DNA of 64,000 nt from Cordylochernes scorpioides (GCA_030710605.1 CP092880.1:19281791-19345790), one strand, 5' to 3'; positions 11,083 through 20,166 are shown, counted from the first letter of the stretch. The notes: generated from the letters alone by a model not told the origin. Numbers and translations are program-made.

Positions 11083-13174
11083 GATCAACAATTAATGTAT
11101 GCTCATTTGCCCAAACAAGTTCCGCGTATAGCAGGGTTGATAGAACCATCGCGTCAAGAAGTTCCATAGAGGATTTAAAAGAGTTCATCTTCGACCTGGT
11201 CAGAATAGGCCAGACCGCACCACTGGCAGTGAGAGCTTTACCCTTATAGTATAATGCGGCTTGCTTAAAAGAGTTTGTTGAGGTAAGTGGATATCCTAGA
11301 TACATGTATCTTTCCGTGAAATTCAGTGTTTGTTGTCCCCAATACCAATTATCGGATTTTGAGCGCTTCCCTCCATTGCGAAATACCATTATTTTTTATT
11401 TGTTTTCGTTCAGCGTTAGCAGATTTTCCTCAAAATATTTTTGTATCATATTAATTTTTAACTGCAAATTGTTCTTAGATTCGCCTATCAGTACAATATC
11501 ATCTGCATATAGTAATAAATTGATATTTCCATGCTTTGGCAGATAAATACCAGGTATATCAGAGCAGTCAAAAGTACTAATCAAGTCGTTAATAAAAGGT
11601 ATGAATAAGTAAGGAGATAGTGGCTCACCCTGTAACACTCCGGATTTTATTTTGATAAATTCAGTGAATTAATTGTTCCATCTCATCGCAGCTGTCATGT
11701 TTCCGTAGTAATTCTTAATTAGATTTATAAATCGAAAATTCAATCCAATGTCTAACAATTTTTTCCATAGGAGAGCTTGGGGCACCGTATCAAAAGCCTT
11801 TTTAAGATCGATAAAGAAAGCGTAGAACTTTCGTCTTCTACGTCTAAGTGTTAATTGGATTAGTGAGACTAAAGTAAAAATATGATCCTGGCATGAATGT
11901 TCTTTTCTGAAACCCGCTTGATTTTCCGGTATAATTGCTCTATTTTCGGTCCAGTTGCTTAGCCGTATTTTCAGTATTGATGAGAAAAGCTTAGCGAGGT
12001 TGCTTAGAAGTGCTATTCCCCGATAATTGTGAGGATTGTCGGCATCACCATTTTTAAAGATGGGATGCATAATTGTTTTGCACCAAGTTGTTGGGAATTG
12101 GCCAGTTTTTAGAACTCTATTGTAAATATATTTTAAGGCAGTCACATAAACTGGGGGCAAGGCTTTTATGGCTTCATTTGGAGTATTATCAAGTCCACGA
12201 GCCTTGTTGCGCTTCAAGTGAGCGATTTCTCCAGTTATCTCCGACAAGGATATTTCGGCCATTAACTCGTCGTCTGGCATCAGTATAACTCTTATGGACA
12301 AATCGTACTTGACTGGTGGCGAAGTCGCGAGAAGTTCGGTATAAAACTGTTGCCATTTTTGAATAGAAATGTTTCCGAGAGTTGTTCTTCTATTTTTAAA
12401 CAGTGATATTGTTTTCCAAAAACCCGCAGAGTCCCTCACCTCCTTCAACCTCTCTTGTATTTTAATATAGTAGGTTTTCTTTTTGCAGGTCAGAAGTGAT
12501 GAGTATTTCTTTTTTAATAAAGCGTATGCCTTGCGGTCACCTTCACTGTTTGATCTTATGTAGCTTTTAAGCAGAGATTTTAGAGCTTTTTTTGTTAAGT
12601 AGCACTCACGATCGAACCAAGGTTTGGATTTAGGACCCTCGGGTGTTATTACTACTTGCATACCAGCAGTATGCATTGCACTCCGGATTTGATTGGTGAA
12701 ATTATTAGTTAGCATTTCAATCGGTGAATTCCAAGATCCTTGTATTGCGACTAGATTCTGTATGAAGGTAGTCTCTTTTTCGGATGCCCATTTGTACTTT
12801 TTAAAGGTACGAGGTGTAGAGCTTTCAAGTTTCATTCCATCTAAATTGGAATCCATTTTAATAACCATTGGCATATGATCCGAATATGGAAGTGGATTAA
12901 TCAACAAATCAATTCTGTGTTCTAGGAGCGAATGAGAAACTATACAGTAATCTACCACAGAGGAACCCCGTTCTGATATGTAAGTGTATTCCCCATTTTC
13001 ATCACTCTTCGTTCTTCCATTTATAAATACCAGGAGGTTATCTTCAAGAAAATTTATAAATTGCACTGCATTAGGGGAAATTACCTCGTCTTTGGAGTTA
13101 CGACTGGCATTTAAAGAGGTGGGCAGCATTAGTGGGTTGTGTAGGTATCCCTGTGTTCCTGTGCGCGTGTTCAA
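11083..13174 (-). pseudogene. LINE ORF2: endonuclease C-part and reverse transcriptase
   Basis: On the minus strand a single frame runs through the endonuclease end ('SVVDYCIVSHSL', 'YSDHMPMV'), a linker, and the reverse transcriptase: 'NKARGLDNTPNEAI', 'HNYRGIALLSNLAKL', 'AFFIDLKKAFDTVP', 'GVLQGEPLSPYLF' and 'LLYADDIVLIG' (catalytic YADD at 11,498-11,509). Two TAA codons interrupt it, at 11,669-11,671 and 11,396-11,398, with no frame change. It then runs into the gypsy insertion. The protein was the element's nicking and copying enzyme. This copy is inactive. 'VLQGEPLSP' suggests a clade distinct from the Jockey-like LINE at 1-3,414. Confidence 0.88.
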
Positions 13175-13375
13175 ATCACCAGCTAGTTCAACTTCGTATC
13201 CCTCTGAAATTTTAACTTCTATACATTCCTGTAAAATATTTATGTGTGTGTTGTGTGTGTGTTAGTCATATAATTTTCATTCGGTGGTAGGTATACAAAA
13301 AAAATACATGTTAATATTCTGGTGTTCAATTTTATAGTAATAATTATATCCAGTGTTTTTCTATTTCATAATTTA

Positions 13376-13619
13376 CTAATAAATCTTTAATAGTATTTCC
13401 AATTCCGACGATAATACGCCCGAAAATCTACCTAGTTTGTGATTTCTGGAGGCTTTAGATTCCATCAATTGAAATCCGTTCAGTTTGTATCCTAAGTAAT
13501 GATCAGTCCATGTTTCAGTTAGAGCGAATATGTTAAATTTTTTCAGGTAATCAACTAAAGGGAAAGTGGATGAAATCCTGACTAAACCATTAATATTCCA
13601 GCACAACAATGAAAGCTGT
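13376..13619 (-). pseudogene. LINE ORF2: start of the endonuclease domain
   Basis: The segment encodes the beginning of the endonuclease, with 'LLCWNINGLV' and 'IFALTETWTDHYL' carrying the metal-binding Asn and catalytic Glu. It stops at 13,376. The missing middle (13,175-13,375) can be read only in pieces because of small shifts and a GT-rich stretch. The upstream edge is the target duplication at 13,620, so the insertion was 5'-truncated just before the endonuclease. Confidence 0.75.
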
Positions 13620-13634
13620 CGGCATTCATATATA
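13620..13634. repeat. Target-site duplication, right copy (15 bp)
   Basis: Exact second copy of the 15-bp duplication at 5,809-5,823, marking the 5' boundary of the LINE. Confidence 0.9.
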
Positions 13635-13740
13635 GAAGTTTGTATTAAAATATACAAGTATCGGAGTCATCAACAATCAATTCTGTCATCGTTTGCTTTT
13701 GTGAATGAAATAAATACCCAAATATGGCCATTTCTTATAA

Positions 13741-13811
13741 GCATCGGTGGTTCAGTGGTAGAATGCTCGCCTGCCACGCGGGCGGCCCGGGTTCAATTCC
13801 CGGCCGATGCA
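13741..13811 (+). tRNA. tRNA-Gly(GCC)
   Basis: A canonical 71-nt tRNA-Gly with anticodon GCC in the loop 'CTGCCAC'. The seven-pair acceptor stem is GCATCGG/CCGATGC with discriminator A, the A box is GTGGTTCAGTGGTAG and the B box GGTTCAATTCC. A run of at least twelve T follows directly, a strong RNA polymerase III terminator. The 5' flank ('aatatggccattt') and the 3' flank ('acaatttttaaaactcattt') recur at the other two copies (22,000-22,070 and 35,096-35,166), so the gene lies in a duplicated cassette. It looks functional: all stems pair. Confidence 0.93.
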
Positions 13812-13819
13812 TTTTTTTT

Positions 13820-14620
13820 TTTTTTACAATTTTTAAAACTCATTTATATTATTATTATTAAAATATACAAGTATCAGTATACAAGTCATCAATTCTGTCA
13901 TCGTTTGCTTTTGTGAATGTATGTAAATAATGGATTTCATATTTTTTATTAAATTTTGTTCTGGCCTTTATTTGTTTAAATCTCTTTTTAAAAATCGTTT
14001 AAAATGCAGTCGCAATCATTAGCGAACACATATGTTTGCCTAATATTTCCATATGCTCTTTTATTTTTTACAGAAAAATATTTACATGCCAGTATTTTGG
14101 ATAATTTTTTTTATAAACCTTTTTTTTTATTCTTACTGAGAAGATGGGCATCGCAGTCAGGATTCTTTAGTCAGTCACTCAACTCAGGCAATTTCAAAGG
14201 TTAATGGGGGTTTGGTGGAAAAGCTGCCGTCTATTTAAACTATATTAATTTTGAAACAACTAAATGGATTGCAAAAAATAATTAAATCAAATACCTAAAC
14301 ACTAATATAATACAATTTTTGCCATTACACACTTTTTTCCTGTAGTTTATGTGTTTCTTCTGTATTGCTATTCTATGGCACTTCTACTATTTATTATTGA
14401 CGTACTTTCAGTATGAAGGATACTTCACTCGGGGGATTCCTCGGGCGAAGCCGGGTCATTCTTCTTGTTTTGCATAAAATAAACATTCGTGCTTTTTTTT
14501 TTTATCCTTTCATTTTATATGTATAGATGGCGCGTTATTGCTTTGTGTTAATTTATACCTAACTGGCCTTGTCTTTATTGTTTGCGGAAGAGCATTGCTC
14601 GATGCAAATATTTGAATGTA
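13820..14620. other. AT-rich non-coding stretch
   Basis: No gene is visible. It holds the 3' flank shared with other tRNA-Gly cassettes, then AT-rich sequence. At 14,436-14,456 the phrase 'cgggcgaagccgggtc' resembles the end of the dispersed repeat family at 18,754. Confidence 0.5.
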
Positions 14621-14621
14621 A

Positions 14622-14838
14622 TTCTACTGTCCTATAAGCTTATGTCCATAGTTTTCTTGAAAACCATTTCTGAGATTCCACCTTTCAGTGCTGCGTATAT
14701 AAGCAACATCGTCCAATACAGTATTAGAGCTCTGAGAAGCCGCCTGGTGGATTAAATTGGCGAAACCGCTGGGAGGGTTCACCACTGATGAGCCAAGCCC
14801 TCCCAATATGTTTTTTCATCTCAGTAAGGACAGTAGAA
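14622..14838. mobile_element. MITE with TTCTACTGTCC inverted ends
   Basis: A 217-bp element with terminal inverted repeats ttctactgtcc / ggacagtagaa. Related copies lie at 54,700-54,835, 55,528-55,743, 57,301-57,530 and, much shorter, 5,393-5,441. A 7-bp hairpin stem inside (GGGAGGG at 14,771-14,777 with CCCTCCC at 14,798-14,804) is kept in other copies with compensating changes. There is no coding capacity, so a transposase must act in trans. Confidence 0.75.
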
Positions 14839-14954
14839 GTTTGTATTATGTATAAAAGAAACATTCGTGCTTTTAAATACTTTCATTTTATATGTGTAGA
14901 TGGCGCGTTATTGCTTAGTGTTAATTCATATTTCTGTAATAAATTAGACACTTC

Positions 14955-15199
14955 GGTCAGTTAAAGATTTATTTTCTCAACTTTTCAACAAAATTCTTTT
15001 GTCTTCGTCAGGAGAAATAAATAAAAAATAAAGCATTTGGCAAGGCGTTAAAAATTGTTCTGAAGTTGCAAAGGAGAACGTCCTTACAGCCTCAGAACCA
15101 TTTTTTAAACCTTTTCAAATGCTTTATTTTTATTTATTTCTTCTGACGAAGACAAAAGATTTTTGTTGAAACATTGAGAAAATAAAACTTTAACTGACC
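14955..15199. repeat. Foldback repeat with ~85-bp inverted arms
   Basis: The sequence from ggtcagttaaag reads back as its near-complement ending in ctttaactgacc, with arms of about 85 bp around a ~65-bp centre. Each arm contains CTGACGA followed 18 bases later by GAAA (minus strand 14,983-15,011; plus strand 15,143-15,171), resembling a hammerhead core. The transcribed strand would fold into a long hairpin. Confidence 0.75.
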
Positions 15200-15330
15200 A
15201 AATTGTATATTTTATTAAACTTTTTAATTATTAAATCAGTTAGAAAATTAATTATTTAATGCATATGTATTGAAATTTTAAAAAAATACTTCATGGAGAT
15301 TTCAGTTACGGGATTGTAGGTTTTCTACTA

Positions 15331-15630
15331 GGGGTCGGTGGAAGGGTGGTCGAAACCGTTGGTTTTGGACCGCTACGACCCGGGTTCGATTTCCGCATTG
15401 GACACTTTGGACATTGGACAATGCTCCGGTGGCCCCCGATTCTTGCAAAAGTTCAACCCAACCAGCGAGTGCAAGTTACCAAACGGGGCTATGGCACATT
15501 TGTAAATGCAAAGTCGAACTGTTTTTCACATGTGTGGACATGTGGTGCACTTACAGTAAAAACAGTCGCCTACTTCTACCCACCATGATTATTATGGCCT
15601 GTACTACGTGTACTAGGGATAAACAAAAAA
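15331..15630 (+). mobile_element. tRNA-derived SINE
   Basis: The head (about 15,331-15,403) has RNA polymerase III boxes: an A-box-like 'ggaagggtggtcgaaac' and a B box 'gggttcgattt'. It is followed by a unique body and an A-rich tail 'gataaacaaaaaaaaa' near 15,618. The tRNA-like head does not fold into a clean tRNA, as is usual in SINEs. The parent tRNA is not identifiable. No second copy is visible in the window. Confidence 0.6.
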
Positions 15631-15634
15631 AAAG

Positions 15635-16090
15635 GTTTGCTACTGGGTTTAGAAGGCCAAGGTTTCAGAGTAAAGAGGAAGACAACTAAAAATATAAGCA
15701 GACGAAGATGAAAAAAGGAAGCGTGACATCCACGCAGTTAGCAGAGTAATGTAGATGCTGACAGCCATGTTGGAATGCTGTCGATATCTTTAGACAACTG
15801 CGACATCCTTCTCAAGGTCTTCTGCTGCAGAAATAAGCGTCTTCCTTCAACACCTAGCAGACGACTGTTTACGTCTTTTGGATTATTTATTTTTAAGATC
15901 CCTCACAAACTTCCAGTGTTTCTGGTAGGGTTTAATCTAATAATATCTTTACCTCTTTGTTTACCGTGATCTCATCTTCCTTGTTTGTTTTTTTATTTGA
16001 AAATGTTAGGAATAATCTTTAGAATGTTTCTTATAAAAATATCTTTACATTTTTAGGTGTATTTATATAATATGATACAAGTGTATAATA
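15635..16090. other. Non-coding stretch
   Basis: No convincing gene is visible. Short open stretches here lack codon structure or recognisable domains. The composition is less AT-rich than the flanks (15,680-15,860) and may be decayed retroelement sequence. Confidence 0.4.
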
Positions 16091-16097
16091 GTATTTA

Positions 16098-16275
16098 CAG
16101 TAGAACCTCCCTGTAAAGGACAACACCTAATTGCAGAGCCAAAGTGTCCTTTAGGGAGAGGTGTCCTCTTACCGGGGAGTTGCTAAATAGTAAAAATGAT
16201 AATTTTACAAATAAAAATTGTCCTTTGTAGATATGTGTCTTCTAGTGTGAGTGTCCTCTCATGGAGGTTCTACTG
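16098..16275. mobile_element. pogo/Tc1-like MITE, complete
   Basis: A 178-bp element starting CAGTAGAACCTCC and ending GGAGGTTCTACTG, flanked on both sides by TA, the duplication typical of Tc1/mariner/pogo elements. It has no ORF. A partial second copy is at 4,392-4,497. Confidence 0.85.
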
Positions 16276-16330
16276 TATATATTTTTAAATATATAGATTA
16301 TAAATTATATTGAGGTACATCATTAAAACA

Positions 16331-16500
16331 AGCCTTTATTGGGGACCTATGCCCTACACAGGGTTCACCCAGGTGCATAATTGTTTAGAAAAGATGAGTT
16401 ATTTACAAATTATCGTTCATTTACATATACCTATACATGCTTAACATTTCACAGTGTTTCTTCTCTTGCGCAGCCCTGTAAAACTTGTACAGTGTATTGG
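16331..16500 (-). mobile_element. LINE 3'-end fragment
   Basis: The plus-strand phrase 'aagcctttattggggacc' (minus: AATAAAGGCTT) matches the 3' end of the split LINE (5,840-5,870, 'aagcctttattgaggacc'). This is a short 3' UTR fragment of a related LINE, on the minus strand. Confidence 0.55.
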
Positions 16501-16599
16501 AACTATATTGAGGTATATCATTTAATGATAAATTAGATCAGTGTGTAGTTTGAAAGAATGTAGATTTATTTATATTTATTTTTTTCTGTTGTTTTTCCA

Positions 16600-16905
16600 T
16601 GTGTTAAGCGTCTTTACGCAAATCTGGCCTTAAATACCCATTTCTTGATTTCTCATGAAGCCTCTGGGACCAAAAATCTTTTTGATCGCAGTGGTTACAG
16701 CCTACTCCACGCTGACGAGCGCCAACAGCGCGAAACGCGTTCGTGAATGACTTTTCTTGATTTATCAAGAAATTGGGTTGGTCAAATATCACGGAGAAGC
16801 TAAATAAACGTTTAGTTTATTTTTGCTCCACTAGAAGGCGCTCTGCCATCTAAAAAGCACATGTGCTCGTGGTCAGGAGATGCCTTCTTTATTTTTAATA
16901 TATAT
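16600..16905 (+). mobile_element. Hammerhead-bearing repeat, left-truncated copy
   Basis: This segment is the reverse complement of most of the foldback element at 18,331-18,686. It has that element's right arm ('agatgccttctttattttt' at the end) but not the left arm. It carries a hammerhead ribozyme motif at 16,706-16,747. No ORF of note. In other animals such ribozymes occur in Penelope-like elements and retrozymes, which is the likely origin. Confidence 0.75.
16706..16747 (+). ncRNA. Hammerhead ribozyme motif, type I, copy A
   Basis: All core boxes of a hammerhead are present in order: CTGACGA (16,712-16,718), stem II GCGC-caaca-GCGC (16,719-16,731), GAAA (16,732-16,735), then CGCG, T (16.1 position) and T (cleavage H17), with predicted cleavage after 16,741. 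Stem I pairs CACG (16,708-16,711) with CGTG (16,742-16,745). Stem III is ACGCGT, a palindrome too short for a stable single hairpin but ideal for pairing between two copies, as in dimeric hammerheads known from Penelope-like elements and newt satellite. Activity is inferred, not shown. Confidence 0.75.
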
Positions 16906-17061
16906 ATATTATTTTTATTGTTATATTTTATTATATTTCAAATCATTTTAAAGAAAAGCGTTTGAATTTACATGTATGGGTAAGCCGTCGTTATATAGGC
17001 AAATAAGGAGTGGTTTATGCTTAAAATATGTAACTTCCTTAAGTTTTGTCTATGAGTGTAT

Positions 17062-17535
17062 TGTAAAATGTATGAAAAGGCCAATAATTCAGAGTAAAGT
17101 TGGGGGAAGATGAGTGGGGGATGGCCATGTGTTGTCAGGAGGGGTCAGACGTCAAAAACAGCATTCCTGTGTGGGTGAGGACAGAGTCTGGTGACATCTG
17201 TGGCAAGGAGAAGACGTGGCGACCCTCCTCCGGGCGTGTGGATGATCCTACAAGGCGGTGACAGGAGAGCCTGACATCGGAGCGGCCTACAAGACGGTGT
17301 AGTTCAGACTGGACATGTACAGTGTGGAACGGAAGATTTCACAAGAGTGACATCCACGGCGCCAAGGATTCTTCTGACGGGGAGTTCGAAGGCAAGTCCC
17401 ACTGTTGTATTCCTTCTGTTAAGTGAGATACAATAAAGCGCTAACTTTAGCTGCATCCATACGAACTCACATGTGTATCTTTGTGGCATCCTGATTTGAC
17501 AAAGAACACGAACGGCATATGGGAACGACGTAACA
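17062..17535 (+). repeat. Solo-LTR-like repeat, copy 1
   Basis: A ~474-bp block beginning TGTAAAATG and ending ACGTAACA, clearly related along its length to 44,344-44,800 (for example 'gagatacaataaagcgctaa' and 'gtatctttgtggcatcc'). It has a good AATAAA polyadenylation signal near 17,431 and TG...CA ends, so it is probably a solo LTR of a retroelement whose coding part is absent here. Flanking duplication is not clear. Confidence 0.6.
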
Positions 17536-17854
17536 ATATTTTAGATATTGCTATTATAAGATGCTCTCTGATTGAGTTTTTTTAATCTTTTTATAAACTA
17601 TATTCCTATCTTTTTCCTACTAAAAAAGTTTGATATTATAATATTCATAAAAACCCAATATTATATTATAACATTTTCTATCAATTTAATAACACCTTCT
17701 ATATAATAAATATATCATAAATTATAATTTTGTATATCTTAGAAATTTTATAAAGTGTAAAGTACAAAGAATAATTTTTAGTAAGGCTAATGCTTATAAA
17801 AGCCACGTAAAGATTTCAATATAAGTTGCAATTAATTCTTTAAAGCTCCCCTAG

Positions 17855-18073
17855 GTGGAGCTACCAGAAATTATAGCCACCCACAGAGTGTATATCCCAT
17901 CAGAAGAGATAACGGCCCCACTGGAAGCTATTCCGGGGAAGAATTTAATCGTAGACGATGGTTTTAAGCTCAGCAGACGATGTTATCTCGTCCTAGATGG
18001 GATGGGCCATTTACTGATTGTTGGATGCTCTCTCTCCAAATATTTACAACACACGGAGTTTATAGACATTTAG
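17855..18073 (+). CDS. Possible terminal exon of an unrecognised gene
   Basis: A 72-residue open stretch of balanced composition stands out from AT-rich surroundings. It is preceded by 'ctttaaagctcccctag' (ending 17,852), which looks like a 3' splice site (pyrimidine-rich, CAG-like), and it ends in TAG followed by ATAAA-type signals. The peptide contains 'PLEAIPGKNLIVDDGFK' and 'VLDGMGHLLIVGC'. I do not recognise it. It could be the last coding exon of a host gene whose other exons lie outside the visible homology, or a pseudogene fragment. The start at the Met may be internal to the exon. Confidence 0.3.
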   Translation: MELPEIIATHRVYIPSEEITAPLEAIPGKNLIVDDGFKLSRRCYLVLDGMGHLLIVGCSLSKYLQHTEFIDI

Positions 18074-18330
18074 TGAAATTGTTTGAGCTGTACTACAGTG
18101 ATTTTTTATTTTAAAATATTATTATTATGTCTCTATAAAATCGTTTGGCTTAAATTTGCTTTTGGCTTAATGTTCTTAAATATGTTTTATAGAAGGAAAG
18201 TCCTGTTGAACTGCCTCCCATTCCTTAACACTTATTATAAAACATAATATTCTTATTTTTCTTAAGAGTTTTTTCTATATTTGCATATAAAATAAATGAA
18301 TTGATGTTCATATATATATATATATATATA

Positions 18331-18686
18331 TTAAAAATCAAGAAGGCATCTCCTGACCACGAGCACATGTGCTTTTTAGATGGCAGAGCGCCATCTAGTG
18401 GAGCAAAAATAAACTAAACGTTTATTTAGCTTGCTCCGTGATATTTGGCCAACCCAATTTCTTGATAAATCAAGAAAAGCCATCCACGAACGCGTTTCGC
18501 GCTGTTGGCTCTCGTCAGCGTGGAGAAGGCTGTAACCACTGGGACCAAAAAGATTTTTGGTCCCAATGGCTTCCCGAAAAATCAAGAAATGGGTATTTAA
18601 GGCCAAATTTGCGTAATTGCGATTGGCGCTCAGCCATCTAAAAAGCACATGTGCTCGTGGTCAGGAGATGCCTTCTTTATTTTTAA
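18331..18686. mobile_element. Foldback element with ~65-bp inverted ends and a hammerhead motif
   Basis: A 356-bp element. Its left end (ttaaaaatcaagaaggcat...) and right end (...atgccttctttatttttaa) are inverted repeats of about 65 bp sharing 'gagcacatgtgc'. The centre contains a hammerhead motif on the minus strand. Related pieces: 16,600-16,905, 19,587-19,730 (truncated) and 45,555-45,655 (arms only, forming a hairpin). It lies next to (TA)n tracts. It encodes nothing. Confidence 0.8.
18483..18524 (-). ncRNA. Hammerhead ribozyme motif, type I, copy B
   Basis: On the minus strand: stem I TCCACG (18,524-18,519) pairs perfectly with CGTGGA (18,488-18,483), CTGACGA is at 18,518-18,512, stem II is GAGC/GCGC (18,511-18,499, one A-G mismatch), GAAA is at 18,498-18,495, and the palindromic ACGCGT plus T precede the predicted cleavage site between 18,489 and 18,488. 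Compared with copy A, stem I is longer and stem II is weaker, while all core boxes are identical. This supports a real motif instead of a chance match. Confidence 0.72.
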
Positions 18687-18753
18687 TATCAACACCTGAC
18701 CCACTTATCTTTTATTTTTTCTATTGTTTTTTCATATATATATATATATATAT

Positions 18754-19584
18754 ACTAGCGGATGTACCCGGCTTCGCCCGGGTTTTACCCGAGTAAAGGT
18801 TTGTCTAAAGAACATTTGTTAAAACAATTCTCTATAAACTTATAAAAAAAATAATATATATATTTTGATAGTTTGAAACTCGTAAATTTGAATATCTCGA
18901 TAAAGTGAACATTTTTTACCTGTCCCTTGAAAAATACTCGGTAAGTTGAATAAAATCAATATTAATTGGTTCCCTTGGTAATTGGAAGTTAAAGGAATGG
19001 TATCTTGCCTTGGAATTGTATCATTATTTTTGTCTCAAATAAATTGCCGTGTCATCCTGAATTTTGTCTTTCCTAATTTTCTACATTACAAAATCATCAT
19101 TTTATCTAGTGAACATTTTTTCCCGGTCCCTTGAAAAATACTCGATAAGTTGAATAAAATCAATATTAATTGGTTCCCTCGGTAATGGGAAGTTAAAGGA
19201 ATGGTATCTTGCCTTGGAATTGTATCATTATTCTTGTCTCAAATAAATTGCCGTGTCATCCTGAATTTTGTCTTTTCTAATTTTCTACATTACAAAATCA
19301 TCATTTTATCTATTCTCCCAATATATATGTTGTAGATAAATGATAAAACTAACTTTAACTTGTGCGCAATTAATAGGTAGAAAATCTTACTTTTGATAAA
19401 TAATCATCATCATTTAGTTAAATTTACAAATCTGCAAATAACTCTAAGGATATTCAAGAAATTATTTTTCAAAAACCTTCCCGGGGATATACCTAATAAT
19501 ATCCCAAAATTTCACGGCGATTGGATGTATGGTTTTTGAATCTATAGAGTATAGACAGACATTCAATTATATATATATATATAG
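18754..19584 (+). mobile_element. Dispersed repeat with CCCGGCTTCGCCCGGG head and (CAGA)n-TA tail
   Basis: It starts ACTAGCGGATGTACCCGG and ends near 'agacagacattcaatta' followed by (TA)n. This layout (ACTAGCGG/GC-rich head and 'ttgaatctatagagtacagacagac' 3' end) resembles the ends of CR1/Zenon- or RTE-type LINE derivatives. Internally a ~204-bp block is tandemly duplicated (from 18,907 and 19,111). Other copies: 21,155-21,898, 41,060-41,323 (minus) and, with a variant head, 23,186 and 23,739. No ORF, so it is non-autonomous. Confidence 0.65.
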
Positions 19585-19586
19585 AT

Positions 19587-19730
19587 TGAAAATAATGAAA
19601 GCATATCCTGACCAGGAGCACATGTGCTTTTTCGATGGTAGAGCGCCATCTAGTGGAATAGAAATCAACTAAACATTGATTTCCCATGTTCCCTGATATT
19701 TGGCCAACCCATTTTTAATATCAATACTTG
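19587..19730. mobile_element. Truncated copy of the hammerhead foldback family
   Basis: It matches the left arm and neighbouring part of 18,331-18,686 ('gagcacatgtgctttttcga', 'gatatttggccaaccca') and then jumps to 'tttttaatatcaatac'. The ribozyme centre is deleted. Confidence 0.65.
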
Positions 19731-19759
19731 ACCTTTTTATATTTTATTTTATATTGCTT

Positions 19760-20165
19760 TTCTTATATATATATATATATATAATAAAATTAATATATAT
19801 AATATTTATTATTATTATAATCAATAATCGGTGAGCACTTCCAATTTTTGAATTTATCATATTTACATATTTACAAAGAAACGTGATTAGGCCCTTGAAT
19901 TATTATTGAGATTAATATACAATTCAAGCCCAGAGAATAAATAATTTACATTTAATTTTATTGTATCGCGCGATTGATCAAAATTCTTTCTAATTTCTCT
20001 TTTAAATTTAATTGATAAAAATTATTTTCACACAAGGAATATATTCATAGAATTTTAAATAATTTTTTAAAAAGTCAAAAAAAGATTAAATATTTAAAAA
20101 TTTGCCTTGTAATATTTATAAATATTTAATGTTATATATAATTATATTTTTCATATACACGCGAC
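19760..20165. other. AT-rich non-coding stretch upstream of the coiled-coil gene
   Basis: No gene is visible. It begins with a (TA)n tract (19,764-19,783) and is over 75 percent A+T by eye. It leads into the putative promoter of the gene at 20,214. Confidence 0.5.
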
Positions 20166-20166
20166 T

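Larger units (their letters stand above)
5824..13619 (-). mobile_element. 5'-truncated LINE split by a Ty3/gypsy element
   Basis: A minus-strand non-LTR retrotransposon with perfect 15-bp target duplications (5,809-5,823 and 13,620-13,634). It starts in the endonuclease domain, runs through the reverse transcriptase, and ends with an AATAAA-type signal and a (TTG)n tail at 5,824-5,845 instead of poly(A). A Ty3/gypsy element (6,836-11,077) sits inside its ORF2. Removing that element and one copy of its 5-bp duplication leaves about 3.55 kb and rejoins the reading frame exactly. The coding part keeps one frame throughout 11,057-13,174, broken by two stops. It belongs to the I/Jockey supergroup by domain order; the clade is uncertain. 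Confidence 0.9.

Noticed and set aside
14740-14806. Circularly permuted hammerhead in the ttctactg MITE (GAAA ... CTGATGA with a TTGGC/GCCAA stem)
   Set aside because: Stem II pairs and even covaries, but only about five bases lie where stem I should be, so a working hammerhead cannot form. It is kept only as a covarying hairpin.
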